Shown here piece after piece: positions 22,038 to 33,610 of a stretch of DNA of 64,000 nucleotides. Each line of letters starts with the position of its first letter. The stretch's first letter is position 1. Origin of the DNA: Cystobasidium ongulense (lineage: Eukaryota > Basidiomycota > Cystobasidiomycetes > Cystobasidiales > Cystobasidiaceae); NCBI GenBank assembly GCA_022835595.1, contig BQUP01000011.1, forward strand, positions 67,319 to 131,318. The letters run 5' to 3'. The position numbers and the translations under genes are program-made. Under the pieces are notes generated by a model. It worked only from the letters and a program-made list of their open reading frames with translations, was not told where the DNA came from and made no database searches.

Positions 22038-24570
22038 TTAGACCTTCGTTTTCGTCTTTGCTTTGACCCCCTCTTCTCCCTTAGTGGCAACTTCAGCGGT
22101 AGCGTTCTCTCCATCATCATTTCCGACAGCTGCTGATGATTCAGGTTCAACAGGAGGTTGTTTAACTTCAAAAGCAAGTACTAAATCACCAGTACCACCT
22201 TCATGTAATCTATTCATAATTTCAGTAGGTCTTTGTAATAATTTAGCTTTATCTTTTTCTTCATGCTCAACATCTGTAGGTTTAACAGGTGGTATCTTCC
22301 TCATATCTGTGAAATAATCACCTCCTTCGTTATCACCTCCTCCTGATGTTGGGTACGCTTCCATTGCAGTATGATATGCATCAGGTCCAAAAGTTGCATT
22401 CGTAGCTAATGGTGCGTTATTATATGTTCGTTCCTCTCGTCCGTCTATTGCTTCAGGTGCTATTTTGATTCTCCCATTTCCTCCAGCGGATGTATCAGCA
22501 GTACCATTTGCAGTGGCTGCTGTATTAAGATTTGACTTTTCCGCTGATGATGTGCCTTGTGTTGATGCCATCTTCGAAGGATCTACTGCACCTTTATGCA
22601 TACATAAAGCCTTGGACACATGCTTGTGTTTATGAGAGGTTGGATTGCCTTCTTTGTCCAATCCTCTCTTGGAAGAGAACAATTTCCAACCACCTCTTTT
22701 GCGAGCTGCTTGTTTTGTAGTCATTGTAGGCGGTGTTGCTTTAGATGGTGCACGATCTCCGGCTGCTACATCAGACTGTACGTGGTGGTCTGCTGTTCCA
22801 GACTGTGCAGTGTTGTGGTTCGTGGAAGTGGACTGTGCGGTGTGATCTGCTGCGTTAGGCAGCACGGTGGAGGTCGCTGTATCAGGTTGCAAACTGGAGC
22901 CTGCTGGTTTAGACTGTACAGCGTGGTTTGTCGAATTAGACTGTGTGGTCGAATCTGTCGTACTAGACTGTTTGGTGTGATCTACTCTGGTAGAGTCTGC
23001 GGAAAGGGCTGATTGGGAAGGTACAGCAGAGTGGGATGCATCGTCTGCGGCTCTGGTAGGTTGTTCACTAGTCACATTCTGCGTGTTATGAGTGGGTTGC
23101 ACGGCACTTGACGTGGCGCTGACTTCACGTGTGCCTGAATGTGTAGCTGTACTGTCTGGAAGCGCATCGAGTGTCTTATTGTTGGTGACCGAATGAGTGG
23201 TTGTAGCATTGTGACCCGACTTTGTAGCAGCAGCGATACTTGCAGCAGCAGCAGCCGCGATGACACTATCTCCAACAGATGGATTTTCCCATGCACTACG
23301 CGTACTATCCACACTTGCATCTTGTGCACTGTCACGAGTAAAAGAATCTGCGTCGTCGAATTGAATTTGTCCACCTCTCTCAGCGTACAATCTAGCTTCT
23401 TCATCCTGTCTTGCCTGAGCTTCAGCTTCCCTTCTAGCATATTCAGCTTCTTCCTCTACAGTATCGCCAGTTCGTTGAGTGAGTGTTCTTTGTATTTCTT
23501 CAGGTTCAGTAGCAGGTAGATCTTTAGGTATTATATCTTCTCTCGTACCGTCTTCTTTGACACCACAAAAATGACATAGAGCAGGGAGGTAAACATTAGA
23601 ATCATAAATATAATGAAAGTTACCACCAAAGTCAGAATCTAATTGTTCTATTGGAACCAATTTTTCCATTTTTGGGTTAAATTCTACTTTAGCTTTAGTT
23701 TTTGGATCTAATAGTTTTTTAATGAGTTCAAAGAAAGCTTGTAGATAAAATGGTACGTTTACTACTATTCCTTTACCTAACCTTTCAACATAGTGGTTTT
23801 GTAGAACGTGTATAACTTCTTTGACTGTTTTCATACTGGGGTTATTTGAGCTGGTTGCTCCTTTGTAGTCTACGACTAAAGCTAATTTCTCTACTCCTTC
23901 TGGCATTAAATCGATGGCTCTTTCAAGCTGGAAGATCAGATGTCGAATTTGTCTGGGTGAAGGCTTCGTGTTCTCCCTAGAAGGTCGAAGCCAGACGATA
24001 GGTCTTCCTTCGCGGTCAAAACCATTGACGATACTATCAAACAGAATCGTCAATATATTTGTACGCCATTCTAGGGAATAAGTTGACGAAAGTCAAGGAT
24101 GCAACTCACACCTTACCGCCTTCCGTCTCGACTCTGATTTCCTCGGGTTTGATCAAATCAGGCTTATAAGATCTTCTCCATTCTAAGGTACCTTTGATCC
24201 TCTTCTTTGCATTATCTAGATTCCAATCTGCCGCTCTCATGTATCTAGAATAAGTGTTTCGACTATCTAAGAATCTCTTCTCCCAAGGATAATATTCATC
24301 ATCTGGACTAAGAAGTAAGTGTTCTTCAGTGTATTTCTTCAATTCTAATATCATAGATTCTTGTTCTGGTGTATGTTTTGGTTGGACTTTCGGTATCGAT
24401 TGACCTTGTATAGGACGCCAAGTCGCTATACGAGTCGGACCTTGAGGATGTGCATGCTGACCTTGTTCTGTGATATGAATGTCTCGGCGAGTGGACGCAC
24501 CTACTGGTGCACTGGGACGAACTGGTCCGTGGCCATCCATTCCGGTATTCGTCGGAGCTTGGGTTGTCAT
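22038..24570 (-). CDS. CRAL-TRIO (Sec14-like) lipid-transfer protein with long disordered tail
   Basis: Two exons (24570-24117 and 24070-22038) total 2487 nt, 828 residues. Residues 1-150 include the CRAL-TRIO N-terminal helices (DDEYYPWEKRFLDSRNTYSR, then LEWRRSYKPD). The lipid-binding domain spans about 165-330 (GFDREGRPIVWLRP, LALVVDYKGAT, MKTVKEVIHVLQNHYVERLG, VVNVPFYLQAFFELIKKLLD, LDSDFGGNFHY), typical of Sec14-family phosphatidylinositol/phosphatidylcholine exchange proteins. The 500-residue tail is unusual: a charged Glu/Ala/Arg stretch, then a degenerate repetitive region rich in Ser, Thr, His, Asn and Asp (bases about 22760-23200), then a Lys-rich patch. The intron boundary giving TEGEWRTNIL is the only one that keeps frame. 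Cargo lipid unknown. It lies 104 bases downstream of the next gene on the same strand. Confidence 0.9.
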
Positions 24571-24674
24571 TGCGTACTTGAGTGGCTAGTGTTCTACGCG
24601 TGTCCAGGTAAGCGAGAGACTTTCAGGCGTGATCTGGCGCAATTAGACAGGTGTCGAGGTTGTGATAGACCGAC

Positions 24675-25406
24675 TTAGATGGGATTCGGAGGGAGTGGAA
24701 TCGTCGTCGCTATTGGTAATTGCGGCAAGTTGTCTAGATTGACTCGCTCGGTAGCAATTGCAGGTTCGGCTTTAGTTGAAGCAACTGAAGTGGTACGACT
24801 GCTTAAGAGATCAGGTGGTACTTTCCACTTCAACCTTTCTATGCTCGCTTTTGAAATAGAGTGGGGCGGTCTTGCTTCAATGTGAACCCTGCGTACTCCA
24901 GATGAAGACTGGAAGATGGCTCCAGAAGTACGAGGGCGGGACCAGTCTAGTACCAGACTACAAGTTTGTCCAGATTCCCTATTGGCTGACAGGGGAGCGC
25001 TGTCCTTTCGAAGTGCTGAGGTGACAGCACTGGGAGTGGCTAAGCTTGAGCTCGAGCCTGATGCGAGGGAATGCTGGAGCAGACGGCGAGATGGCGAGGA
25101 CGTCGAATGGACAGCGGGTACTACTTCCTCGACCGGTGAGATGGGTCCGAGCTGTGAGAGTAGCGGACTCGTAGATGCGGTTGCCGGTGTATCGTCGATA
25201 TCGATGGTGTCGCTGTCTGGCTGGAGTATCCGGAGCGCCTCGTGGATGGCCGACAAGGAGGGTTGTGGAGGTGATACTGTTGCTGCCGAATCACTACTCG
25301 CTGGATGACGAGGTGCAGAGAGGATGTCGTGCTCTTCAAACGTCGAGCGTGGTTGAGCAGCTTCCAACACGCTGGATATCGAAGCCGCTCGCTTGATGGA
25401 CGTCAT
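24675..25406 (-). CDS. Ser/Pro-rich protein of unknown function
   Basis: Single open frame of 243 residues starting MTSIKRAASISSVLEAAQ. Composition is dominated by Ser, Thr, Pro and Ala, suggesting disorder; one more ordered part is CSLVLDWSRPRTSGAIFQSS and a basic segment ISKASIERLKWKVPPDLL. No membrane helix or signal peptide is evident and I recognise no domain. It ends 104 bases before the CRAL-TRIO start on the same strand. Codon use resembles its neighbours. The opposite strand is also fairly open, so a small chance remains that it is not coding. Confidence 0.6.
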   Translation of the reverse strand: MTSIKRAASISSVLEAAQPRSTFEEHDILSAPRHPASSDSAATVSPPQPSLSAIHEALRILQPDSDTIDIDDTPATASTSPLLSQLGPISPVEEVVPAVHSTSSPSRRLLQHSLASGSSSSLATPSAVTSALRKDSAPLSANRESGQTCSLVLDWSRPRTSGAIFQSSSGVRRVHIEARPPHSISKASIERLKWKVPPDLLSSRTTSVASTKAEPAIATERVNLDNLPQLPIATTIPLPPNPI

Positions 25407-25835
25407 ATCGCGGGATTTGGATTAGGTAAGATAGCTTGCACTGCTGAAGTAATACACTATACGAGAGTATGGCAGCAGTTCAAGTAGAATGGTGCATATG
25501 CAAGAGAGCAAGCACATCACGACTGCAAGACATTGCATTTCACCACAGAAAATGTGTCAGTCCTGCTCGATGCATTCTCCGTCCCGGCCTGCTTTCTTCG
25601 CGCCAGGCCCGCTGCGCGATGGTGTGCATTTATTCGACGTATTTCGCAACTCAATCGTCCTTTCGCTGTATTCCATCCTATTTTCATGCCTGTTACACGG
25701 CCTACTCTTTGTTCACTGGCTGAGAAGTCAAGTCAAGGCAAGAACGAAGCTTAGGAGCTCGAGTGTGATAAAACATTTGTTACTCTCTCTTTGCTTTTGA
25801 CCGATCACCAATTCCAATTCCACTTGCACTCAGCA
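25407..25835. promoter_or_regulatory. Divergent intergenic region upstream of the DUF423 gene
   Basis: About 430 bases between outward-facing starts. Several short open frames cross it, none recognisable. Presumed promoters for both genes. Confidence 0.4.
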
Positions 25836-26742
25836 ATGCTTTCATCCATCGGCCTGTGGAAACTGGGAGCTGCTTTCAGTGCGCATGAGCATTTCCTCAA
25901 TCTCACAACCACTACACTCCTACCGTCATTCCATCGGCATATTCCTAGCCACCATCGGACAGCTCGCTGATTGTGTGCTTCCTCACTGATATTCCTGCAG
26001 CCGCATCAGGTATCACAGCTGGTGCCTTTGGAGCCCATGCTCTGTCAAAGAGGTTAGGAGATAAAGGCGGTCAGACATGGGGAACAGCAGCGTGCGCCTT
26101 ACGACCTCCAACGTGTCGACGCCCTTTCTCCCCAGTCGATGCTGATACTATTGCGCCTCTATACTAAATCTCGATACCACGGTCGACAAACCTGCTGTAT
26201 ACACTCGCCCAGCCACTATCTCATTGCAAATGGAGTAGCTCTTCTAGCTATCTCCCAACATCCTAAATTCGGCAACGCATCGAATACAACAAGAGGGCTA
26301 CCTAGATATGCAGGTGTTCTAATCGGAACAGGCGCCGTCATGTTTAGTGGCTCCATATTCTTGCTGCTACTTGATAAAGCGAGGTGCGTTAGACGGTTCG
26401 CTGGTTCAAATATCTAGCATACTCACGTATCCCCCCATGCAATTTATGCATTTACATACTGCTCTTGTAGATTCCGCTTCCTGGGGCCCGTCACGCGTGA
26501 GTAGCACGAATTATAGCACTGTATGGGAGAGCGAAGACAAACATATTGACATGTTTCCGCGAATGATCTTCAATCTGGCCCGTCACCCTCGTACTGCAGC
26601 ATTAGGAGGACTGGTGAGTTGTGGACTACAAAAAAGGCTGTATAGATGGCGAAAAGTCGAGTATGGTGCTGACCATATGGAGGACGCATCCTAACTCCCG
26701 TCACAGTGCATGATTACAGGCTACGTCGCTCTCCTGATTTAG
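25836..26742 (+). CDS. DUF423 / TMEM256-type small membrane protein
   Basis: Six exons (25836-25878, 26001-26091, 26213-26383, 26471-26496, 26600-26613, 26707-26742) total 381 nt, 126 residues, the normal family size. Conserved features: the opening helix LWKLGAAF, ASGITAGAFGAHALSKRLGD, WGTAAHYLIANGVALLAIS, the third helix LIGTGAVMFSGSIFLLLLD and the closing RFLGPVTPLGGLCMITGYV. Four transmembrane helices are expected. Function of the family is unknown; it occurs from bacteria to animals. Two exons are very small, 26 and 14 nt, and are supported because the peptide they encode (FRFLGPVTPLGGL) matches the family and all phases agree. Confidence 0.88.
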
Positions 26743-27714
26743 TTGAGGCCACTGTAAGGCGCGGGATAATAAGCAACGTCTGCGTTGTGACCTGTTCTTC
26801 CATCCGCCTTCAGATCGTATGCCTGGACTCTAAGTGAGGGAAAGGCAGACTGATGACAGGCTTAGAGATAACAGCCTAGCAGGATGATGTAGATTGTACT
26901 AGCCGTTCGCGTGCGGTACTTCGGCAACACCCATAAAACAAAAAAAACTGATTCAAAGTTTGGCTGTGTCGAATCACCAGCCTCATGCTGTGCCCGCATT
27001 ATAATCCGAGTGATAGTTGAGGACTTTTCTGCTCGCACTGGCCAGTGGCCAGCTGCCTAGTCCAGATTAAGCGGCTGTTCGCTCTGTGGCGAACGTATAA
27101 CGCAAGAGCAGGAATGTATTGCCGTGTCTGGAACCTCTGAATAACCGCAGGAAGCTACAATAGACCCTTGATTTCTGAGGGACAGTGTACTGCACCACAG
27201 ACGGTCTTGCATATATCGACTTCGTGACAGGCTCTCGTTAGAGGAGGATCACTCTGATCGTCCCTACCCCATCCCCGCCGGCAGTGCCTCCGCCTGCGAG
27301 GGCGACGAAAGTTTGAACGAAACATCTCAGTCACCACCGGATGCTCACCCGGAATCAGCAGTAGAAACCGAAGGACGGAAGCTGGAGAGTGAAAGTTGGA
27401 CAAATCCCTGACCCGACGAGCGGATGTCTGTATACATTTGCATCAGGTTCGTTCAATGATCATGATGTTTGTACATTTGCACGCCGCTGTCGGAGTATTA
27501 TTATTTCGAAGTTCTGCCCTAGGCTGGGTCTCTTGTACCGGTACCGTATACGTAACTACTGGTACCCGGTATGTGCAGCGAGTTCGACCTTAGCGGCCGG
27601 CTCCTGTTCCGCCCTTCCGGCAACACATGAGGGGCCAACAGGAGCGCCACCTTATAAATTACCCCAGCTCTTTACTCATTTCTGTCCTCCACCAACAACT
27701 TACCACGCCCCGCC
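26743..27714. other. Intergenic region of about 970 bases before the P450 gene
   Basis: Contains an A-rich run at 26936-26947, a near-palindrome around 27040-27055 (actggccagtggccag) and a repetitive ggtacc-rich block at 27535-27570. A minus-strand frame at 27155-27403 has no recognisable product. Most likely promoter plus neutral sequence. Confidence 0.4.
27653..27659 (+). promoter_or_regulatory. TATA box of the P450 gene
   Basis: TATAAAT within cttataaatt, 62 bases before the P450 ATG at 27715, followed by a pyrimidine-rich stretch (ttctgtcctcc) typical of a fungal transcription start zone. Confidence 0.5.
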
Positions 27715-30098
27715 ATGTTCTCACCAAAACTGGACACTTCGAGCAATGCGACCATGCCGATAGTCTTGTCAAGTATCGCCCTCCTTGTGGGCTACTTGTT
27801 GGTCAAGATTTTCAAGCTGGGCTCTAGGGAATCCCATCTACCTCCGGGGGTGTGTGCACAGCAGATAAAGTGTAGCGCAAAAGGACCCACAGGCACTGAC
27901 CGCTCGACTTTTTCCAGCCTAAAACACTGCCCATCCTCGGGAACCTCCACCAGCTACCCTTGGCGTATGCACACGTCCAGGTGAAGCTCTTCTTACCGTC
28001 TTCGCACCTAGGCACCTGGACCCAAAGTCCTGACTTGTTGTTTGTATAGTTCACAGCGTGGGCCAAGCAATATGGTCCCATCTATTCTTTGAAGGCAGGA
28101 AGCCAAACTATAGTCGTACTTACTGGTGCAAAGGAAGTCAAAGAGCTCTTGGACAGGCGTGCTGCAAACTCTTCGGATCGGCCTAACCTACACGTTGCAA
28201 ATGAACTCATCACGAACGGCAGACACTTGCTAGCTATGCCATACGGTGATCGCTGGAGACTAGTGCGAAAAATCATTCATCAACACCTCACCATAAAGAT
28301 GTGCGAGGAGCACCATCAGAAGGTGCAATCTGCCGAGTCGGTGCAGATGGTGAGTCCGCTTGTAAACAACGCTGGATGACCTCAGCCGCTGATTTACGGC
28401 TCCCCTGCTGTTGCAAATCAGATTCTCGATCTTCTGGACAAGCCGCAGGATCACTACAAGAGAGTGCTCCGCTATAGTACAGCTGTCATTCTCTCCATTA
28501 TCTATGGCAGACGTGGACCTACCTTTGAGGGAGCCGTGCAGGATATATACGATGTGATGGAGCCCTGGAGCGAGAGTACGTCGACATGAAATCCCATTAT
28601 ATTTCAATGGGCCTGGCATTCCTAACCGATGGATCCTCCGTATATCAACAGTCGTCGAGACTGGTGCGACGCCTCCTGTGGACGTGTTCCCAATCCTCAA
28701 GTGGCTACCTGATTTCGTCTCCCCCTGGCGAAAGAAGTCGCTTCATGTCCGTGCTCTTGAGCTCAAGGTACGTTTTGCTGAGTGCCGAGATGCAGAGAGA
28801 CTTTCCTCGTTGAAATTGCGTCTTGCACAGCTTTACGGAGGTCTGGCTCAACAAGTTAAAGAAAGACGCAAGCTCGGGGTAGATCGTGGCAGTCTGCTTG
28901 ACAAGGTGTATGAAATGGTCGAAGACAAAGGTGATCCTATTCTCGATGACGAACAGGTTGCTTACATTGGCGGAGTTTTGCTCGGTACGTACCCTGCCCT
29001 ACGTACCTAGCAGCGTTCGACATCTGATCAGTATAATTTTGACAGAGGGCGGATCCGATACGACTTCTTCCCTGTTGTTGGCTTTCATACTGGCGGCGTG
29101 CCGCTGGCCGGAGATGTTTGTAAGCTGGCTTCGTTTGAGTCAACATTGCGTTTGCTCATCTGCGCAATCTTAGGCCAAGGCTCAAGCAGAAGTGGATAGC
29201 GTCTGTGGCAGAGGAAGACTTCCAACTTTCGATGATTATCCAAATCTACCCTATATCCGGGTAAGCACTCGGAGTAGCTTCATCCAGAGATCATAAACGC
29301 TGAAACCACCGTCTATAGATGTGCGTGAAGGAGGTTCAACGCTGGCGACCAGTAGTCATCACCGCTTTTCCCCATATGCTGACTCAGGACGAGCGCTATG
29401 GACAATACGTGTACGTGCTGCCCACTTCGTCTTCTTGTTGTCCAGACTTTTGCGGAAACACTCACTCCATTCGACACCTCTCTGTAGCCTGCCAAAGGGC
29501 ACAACCATCATTGGCAACACTTGGGGTCTCCACATGGATGAGGAGCGATTCCCAGACCCACAGGAATTCAAGCCCGAACGGTATGAGGACTTCCCCTTGT
29601 CGGCTCCCGAGTATGCTGCAATGAGCGGGGATGACGCCCGTGATCACTGGGGCTACGGCTACGGCAGAAGGATCTGTGTAGGAGTAAGCTGCAATATCAT
29701 TTGGTTGTCTGTCAAAGCTGATCTCACCATCTTGTTATAGCTTCATATAGTAAGTGCCCTAAACGGAATATAGGATGATATCGAGCTGATTCCCGCCTAT
29801 AGGCCGAACGATCCATGTTCATCAACACGGCACGTCTTGCATGGGCGTTCAACATCAAAGAAGATCCTAAGAACCCAGTAGACATCCGTAAGCCGTCGCT
29901 GTCCAGTCTGGCCGCATGTCACGCAGATATCAGAAGTGGACTAAGGTTGGAACCCTTTCAGATGCATTCACGGCAGGCTTTCTCTCTGCGCCCAAGCCCT
30001 ACACGTGTCTCATTACACCTCGTGACGCTGGCGTCAGGAAGGTGCTGGATGAGGAAATGGTCGAGGCTAAAACAATCTTTAAGCAGTACGAGAATTAG
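27715..30098 (+). CDS. Cytochrome P450 monooxygenase (OrdA-like, microsomal)
   Basis: Heme-thiolate monooxygenase anchored to the ER by an N-terminal helix (IVLSSIALLVGYLLVKIF). Signatures: proline-rich LPPG plus PKTLPILGNLHQLP; helix C GDRWRLVRK; I-helix EGGSDTTSSLLLAF with the oxygen-activating Asp-Thr-Thr; ExxR as KEVQRWRP; DEERFPDPQEFKPERY; and the heme loop WGYGYGRRICVG with its Cys ligand. The heme loop has Tyr where most P450s have Phe. About ten small introns interrupt it, one falling immediately after the heme loop Cys-Val-Gly and followed by another tiny exon. The C-terminus YTCLITPRDAG is usual for the OrdA-like group common in basidiomycetes. Substrate cannot be inferred. No other biosynthetic genes adjoin it, so a cluster is unlikely. 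Confidence 0.92.
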
Positions 30099-30410
30099 CA
30101 GAGGGAGAACTGCCCCTCTGGGAGCCTCTATTGGCCTAGACCCGCTGTTATTGAGATGTGTGGTGATGCGAAATTACGTTCATCAGCTTTCGAAACTTGT
30201 CACTTCAGATGACTCGTCCCCTCGTCGGCTAAGCTTTGCTGTCTTTCCAATATTGCTCCACATCTGACATGGCCCACAGTTGAAGATCCAGCAAAGTCTC
30301 TCGGACCCTATCGTACAGGGGAGTACATCTCGAGCCACTTCTTTGCAATTTCCCAACTCCGTTGCCGACATGATTCCAGCCACAATCCGCAATAGGATCG
30401 AACATAGTGG
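30099..30410. other. Convergent 3' region between the P450 and secreted-protein genes
   Basis: About 310 bases between facing stops. Weak minus-strand frames cross it; nothing recognisable. Confidence 0.4.
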
Positions 30411-31437
30411 TCATGGCCGTGAAAGCCCACTTGTCAAGAAAGCTGGAGCGCTCGCAAAAGACGTGATGATAGGAGCAGGTGAAGTTTGGAAGATTTTCTC
30501 TGATGTAGCACTTGACTCCGGTATACTTTCTGATTCTTCCAGTGTCAATGAAGCTGTAGGCAGTACAGGTCCAGGGGCTGTTTCAAATGGTTCACTGCAT
30601 ATCGTTGGGCAGAGTACTGCTGCGCCACTTGAATTGACACATTGGCTGATGATGCTGGGGTTGAAGGATATTGAGGATGAGGGTTGCGCAGTCGTACGAG
30701 TAGGTGATGTAGTTGTAGTACTTGGGCAGCCGCCATCTATACAGGCTGTGAGGACTGCAGAGCTTGTTACTGAACTGTTGCAGGAGATTGTGCTGCCCTG
30801 CTCGCTGGTGCAGCCCGATGTGACTGTTGAGGTAGGCACGGGCGTGAAGGTGATATTTGTAGGACATGCAATGTAGTTACCTCCATCGTCTAGACAATTA
30901 ACAGCGTATGTAGTGGCGGAATAGACTGTCGTCCTTTCCCCGCATGGATATACGCGGACGCTGGTGGTCATACTGGCACTTGCTGAACCAGAGGCTGCTA
31001 CGACTGCTGTATTGGGAGAGACAGTGCCGTTGACTGATGTCGAGGTCGGCAGAACAGTATACGTGACGGTAGAAAAACATAGACCACTGGGAAGGCTAGT
31101 AGGTGCGGGACAAAAGACCGGCTCTTCTTCTCCGCTACCTGTAGCTGTGCTAGTTGAGAAAGTACATCTCGAAGAGGATCCATTCGAAGAGCAATCATAC
31201 GTCGCGCTTGGTGTTATAGTAGATGTAGGAGGCATGCTAGTTTGGATCGTGAAGACCGGTTCATCTGATGGAGATGAGAGCTTTGAAGCGGAGATAATAC
31301 AGCAAGGCATCAGCAGTAGCGCGCAAGGATAGTAGAGCAAGTAAACCTACAGATGTACGTCGAATGGCATGGCCATATGCTGATCCCGCGAGCCATGGCA
31401 GCGTTACCGGCAGTGTGAGAAGGCTTGTAGACCGCAT
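30411..31437 (-). CDS. Secreted Ser/Thr-rich protein, probable cell-wall mannoprotein
   Basis: Two exons (31437-31408 and 31346-30411) total 966 nt, 321 residues. The 30-nt first exon supplies MRSTSLLTLP and the second continues VYLLYYPCALLLMPCC, together a hydrophobic signal peptide; without this splice the frame has no ATG at its 5' end. The rest is dominated by Ser, Thr and Pro with scattered Cys (about 20), including Cys in motifs such as SRCTF, CPAPTS and DGGCPS, consistent with O-mannosylation and disulphides. There is no clear hydrophobic C-terminal helix, so a GPI anchor is not supported. Family unrecognised. A plus-strand frame overlapping its 3' half is a shadow of its simple composition. 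Confidence 0.65.
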
Positions 31438-32047
31438 GATCGAGGACTTGATAGGTGTCGGAAGAGCGCTGGCTAAAGGTGCAAGTAGAAAAGAGATATG
31501 CTAGCAACCTATTCGTGATCTTGTTGGTGTATGATTGATGCTGTAGAGATTTATAGGATCGTCAGGGAACAATCAGCGAAAGTAAGAGTTAATTGCCTTT
31601 TCCAGCGCAGCTTCTTGAAAGGCCGCCGTAATAGCAGGGCTGCTCGATTTTCAAGAAACCCGCCAACATTTGTAGTAGTAGAGTAGTAGTAGAGAGTGAA
31701 GTAAATTGAGAACGGTTGCAGCATACTTCGACAACAGAGCTGGAACTGTCCACTACGATATTTTGATGATCGCAGTCGTGTTATGCAGTTGGAATTATTG
31801 ATGGCGAGACAGTGCAGCGGGTGCGATAGTCTGCTACCCAGCTCAGTGGAATGTACGCTATCTATCTTGTATGCTGTACAGTGAGGCTGCTTATGCTCCA
31901 ATCGCTGGCAAACAAAGCTGTCTGTTTTATGGTTGAAACAGCAGACGCGTGCCTCGTCGAGGTCAAAGTCTCTCTGCGCACCTTCAATTCGCTCGCAATA
32001 ACATCCAAGCAGAGCAGAGCTTCGCATCCAGCAGCAAGCTACGCACG
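31438..32047. promoter_or_regulatory. Divergent intergenic region before the TMEM115 gene
   Basis: About 610 bases. A TAG/TAGTAG microsatellite lies at about 31672-31695. A 158-codon minus-strand frame at 31551-32027 was judged non-coding. Confidence 0.4.
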
Positions 32048-33610
32048 ATGAGCTCCGTCACAGCTCCAGCATGGCTGCAGTCCATCCCCCGAGGCACACG
32101 CATCGCTGCAGGCGCGACTATCGGCCTGTCCGCCATTCTCGCACTGTCTCGGTCAAACCAGAGCAGGACAGTACCAGGACTGGGTGCTGTCTTTGGAGCA
32201 AGTGGTGATGGAACTGTCGCTTTTCCATGGCTCGTCGTCGTCCCAGGGTCGGTCATGTGGTTGTAAGTATTGTGCTTTCTTGGGGTCAGCGCGCACCCTG
32301 TCAGCTCGAATTGATTATGCTGACCTTGCTCGATGAATGCATTCTGACAGCCCATGGACGCTATTGACAGCGGCATTCTGTGAAGCAAGCTTGTTGGAGG
32401 TCAGTCGAGAGCGTCTTACATATCAATGCTTCTCTGCCTATGCTGATGCTTCCAATTTCTGAAACGCCATCTAAAACTGCCTACAATCAACGCGCTCCGC
32501 CCTTCAAATCAACTTGCAGTTCATCTTCTCACTCGCAACACTCATCATGTCTGGCAAATACCTCGAGCGCGTATGGGGTCAGAACGGGTTCTTGCTGTTC
32601 GTGGCAGTCGTTGTGGTAGCTTCAAACGTGATAGCAGTCGGAACGAACGTACTTGAGCATTTCGTATTCCAAGACTCTGGTCTCTTGCTGTGAGTAATTG
32701 TATTGCATTCTGATCCTCGCTTAGTCTCTTTCCATACTAATGAACGTCCTGCTTCCGTATTACCTACAGCTTCGGTCAATCATATCACGGCATGATGGCC
32801 CTCCAAGCCGGTTTCCTAGTTGCATTCACTCAAATAATTCCCGAACATCAAGTCCAATTACTGGGAGGAATGCTAAAACTACGAGTCAAACAAATCCCAA
32901 TGCTTTATGTTACTTTCTCCAATATCATGGTATTGATTGGATACCAAAGTCCTTTCATACTTATTCAATTCGGATGGCTTACTGCCTGGTTCTACCTACG
33001 ATTCTTGAAACAAAATGAAGGAATGGACTTTAGAGGTGATAGAAGTGAAACATTTGCTTTCGCTTCATGGTTCCCTCCTTTCATTCAGTAAGTTTGGCCT
33101 TGGTTCACTTCGAGCCCCGTCGCTTCTAGTACTCTACTTTACATTGGTAGACGAGGCTGACACGTTTGCTGCAAACTCGTGATCAGACCTTACGTTGTAC
33201 GCATCTCCGCCATCGTTTTCAACCTCGCTGTCAAGCTCAACCTCGTTAGGCCATGGGGACCCTCAAACGATATTGAAAGTGGGCATGTGAATACACGCGC
33301 CGAAGCTGAGCGAAGGAGGTCAGTCCATTATCCCGCATTTACCGTTTTCCAGAGCCCTTGCTGATCAACCACTCCCTTGTTGACTTCTTTGACAAACAGA
33401 GCACTGGCACTCAAAGCACTAGATCAACGACTAGCAAATAAGCCCGCCACATCATCGAGTCGAGCGAGTGGTTCAGGACCATCATTAGCTGGAGCGAGCG
33501 GATCAACATCGACGCAAACAGCTGGAGACAAAAACACATCATCGGGAGATGTGATGTTCGACGCTGGAGATGAGGCTACATCAACGCCTCTACCTAAAGA
33601 ACGGGATTAG
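32048..33610 (+). CDS. TMEM115-family (rhomboid-like) Golgi membrane protein
   Basis: Members are catalytically dead rhomboid-like proteins of the Golgi implicated in retrograde transport. Six or seven exons. Recognisable blocks: the first helix GATIGLSAILALSRS, FPWLVVVPGSVMWL, PWTLLTAAFCEASLLE, the family block KYLERVWGQNGFLLFVAVV, SYHGMMALQAGFLVAFTQII, PEHQVQLLGGMLKLRVKQ, and GWLTAWFYLRFLKQNEG with FRGDRSETFAFASWFP. After the membrane core a basic segment (RPWGPSNDIE, then NTRAEAERR and ALALKALDQRLA) leads to a Ser/Thr-rich cytoplasmic tail. No rhomboid GxSG/His dyad is present, as expected. It converges with the LRR gene. Confidence 0.88.

Noticed and set aside
22620-23012. 130-codon plus-strand Cys-rich frame
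   Set aside because: Antisense to the Ser/Thr/His repeats of the CRAL-TRIO tail; the Cys richness is the complement of those codons.
30280-30876. 198-codon plus-strand frame overlapping the secreted protein
   Set aside because: The minus-strand model has a spliced signal peptide and a sensible Cys/Ser/Thr pattern; the plus frame has none and overlaps its 3' half.
27715-31437. Secondary-metabolite cluster around the P450
   Set aside because: Neighbours are a DUF423 protein, a cell-wall-like protein and TMEM115; no synthase, transporter or pathway regulator is present.
31551-32027. 158-codon minus-strand frame in the gap before the TMEM115 gene
   Set aside because: Mixed composition with scattered Cys, no ordered motif, and it overlaps a microsatellite and the presumed leader of the TMEM115 gene.
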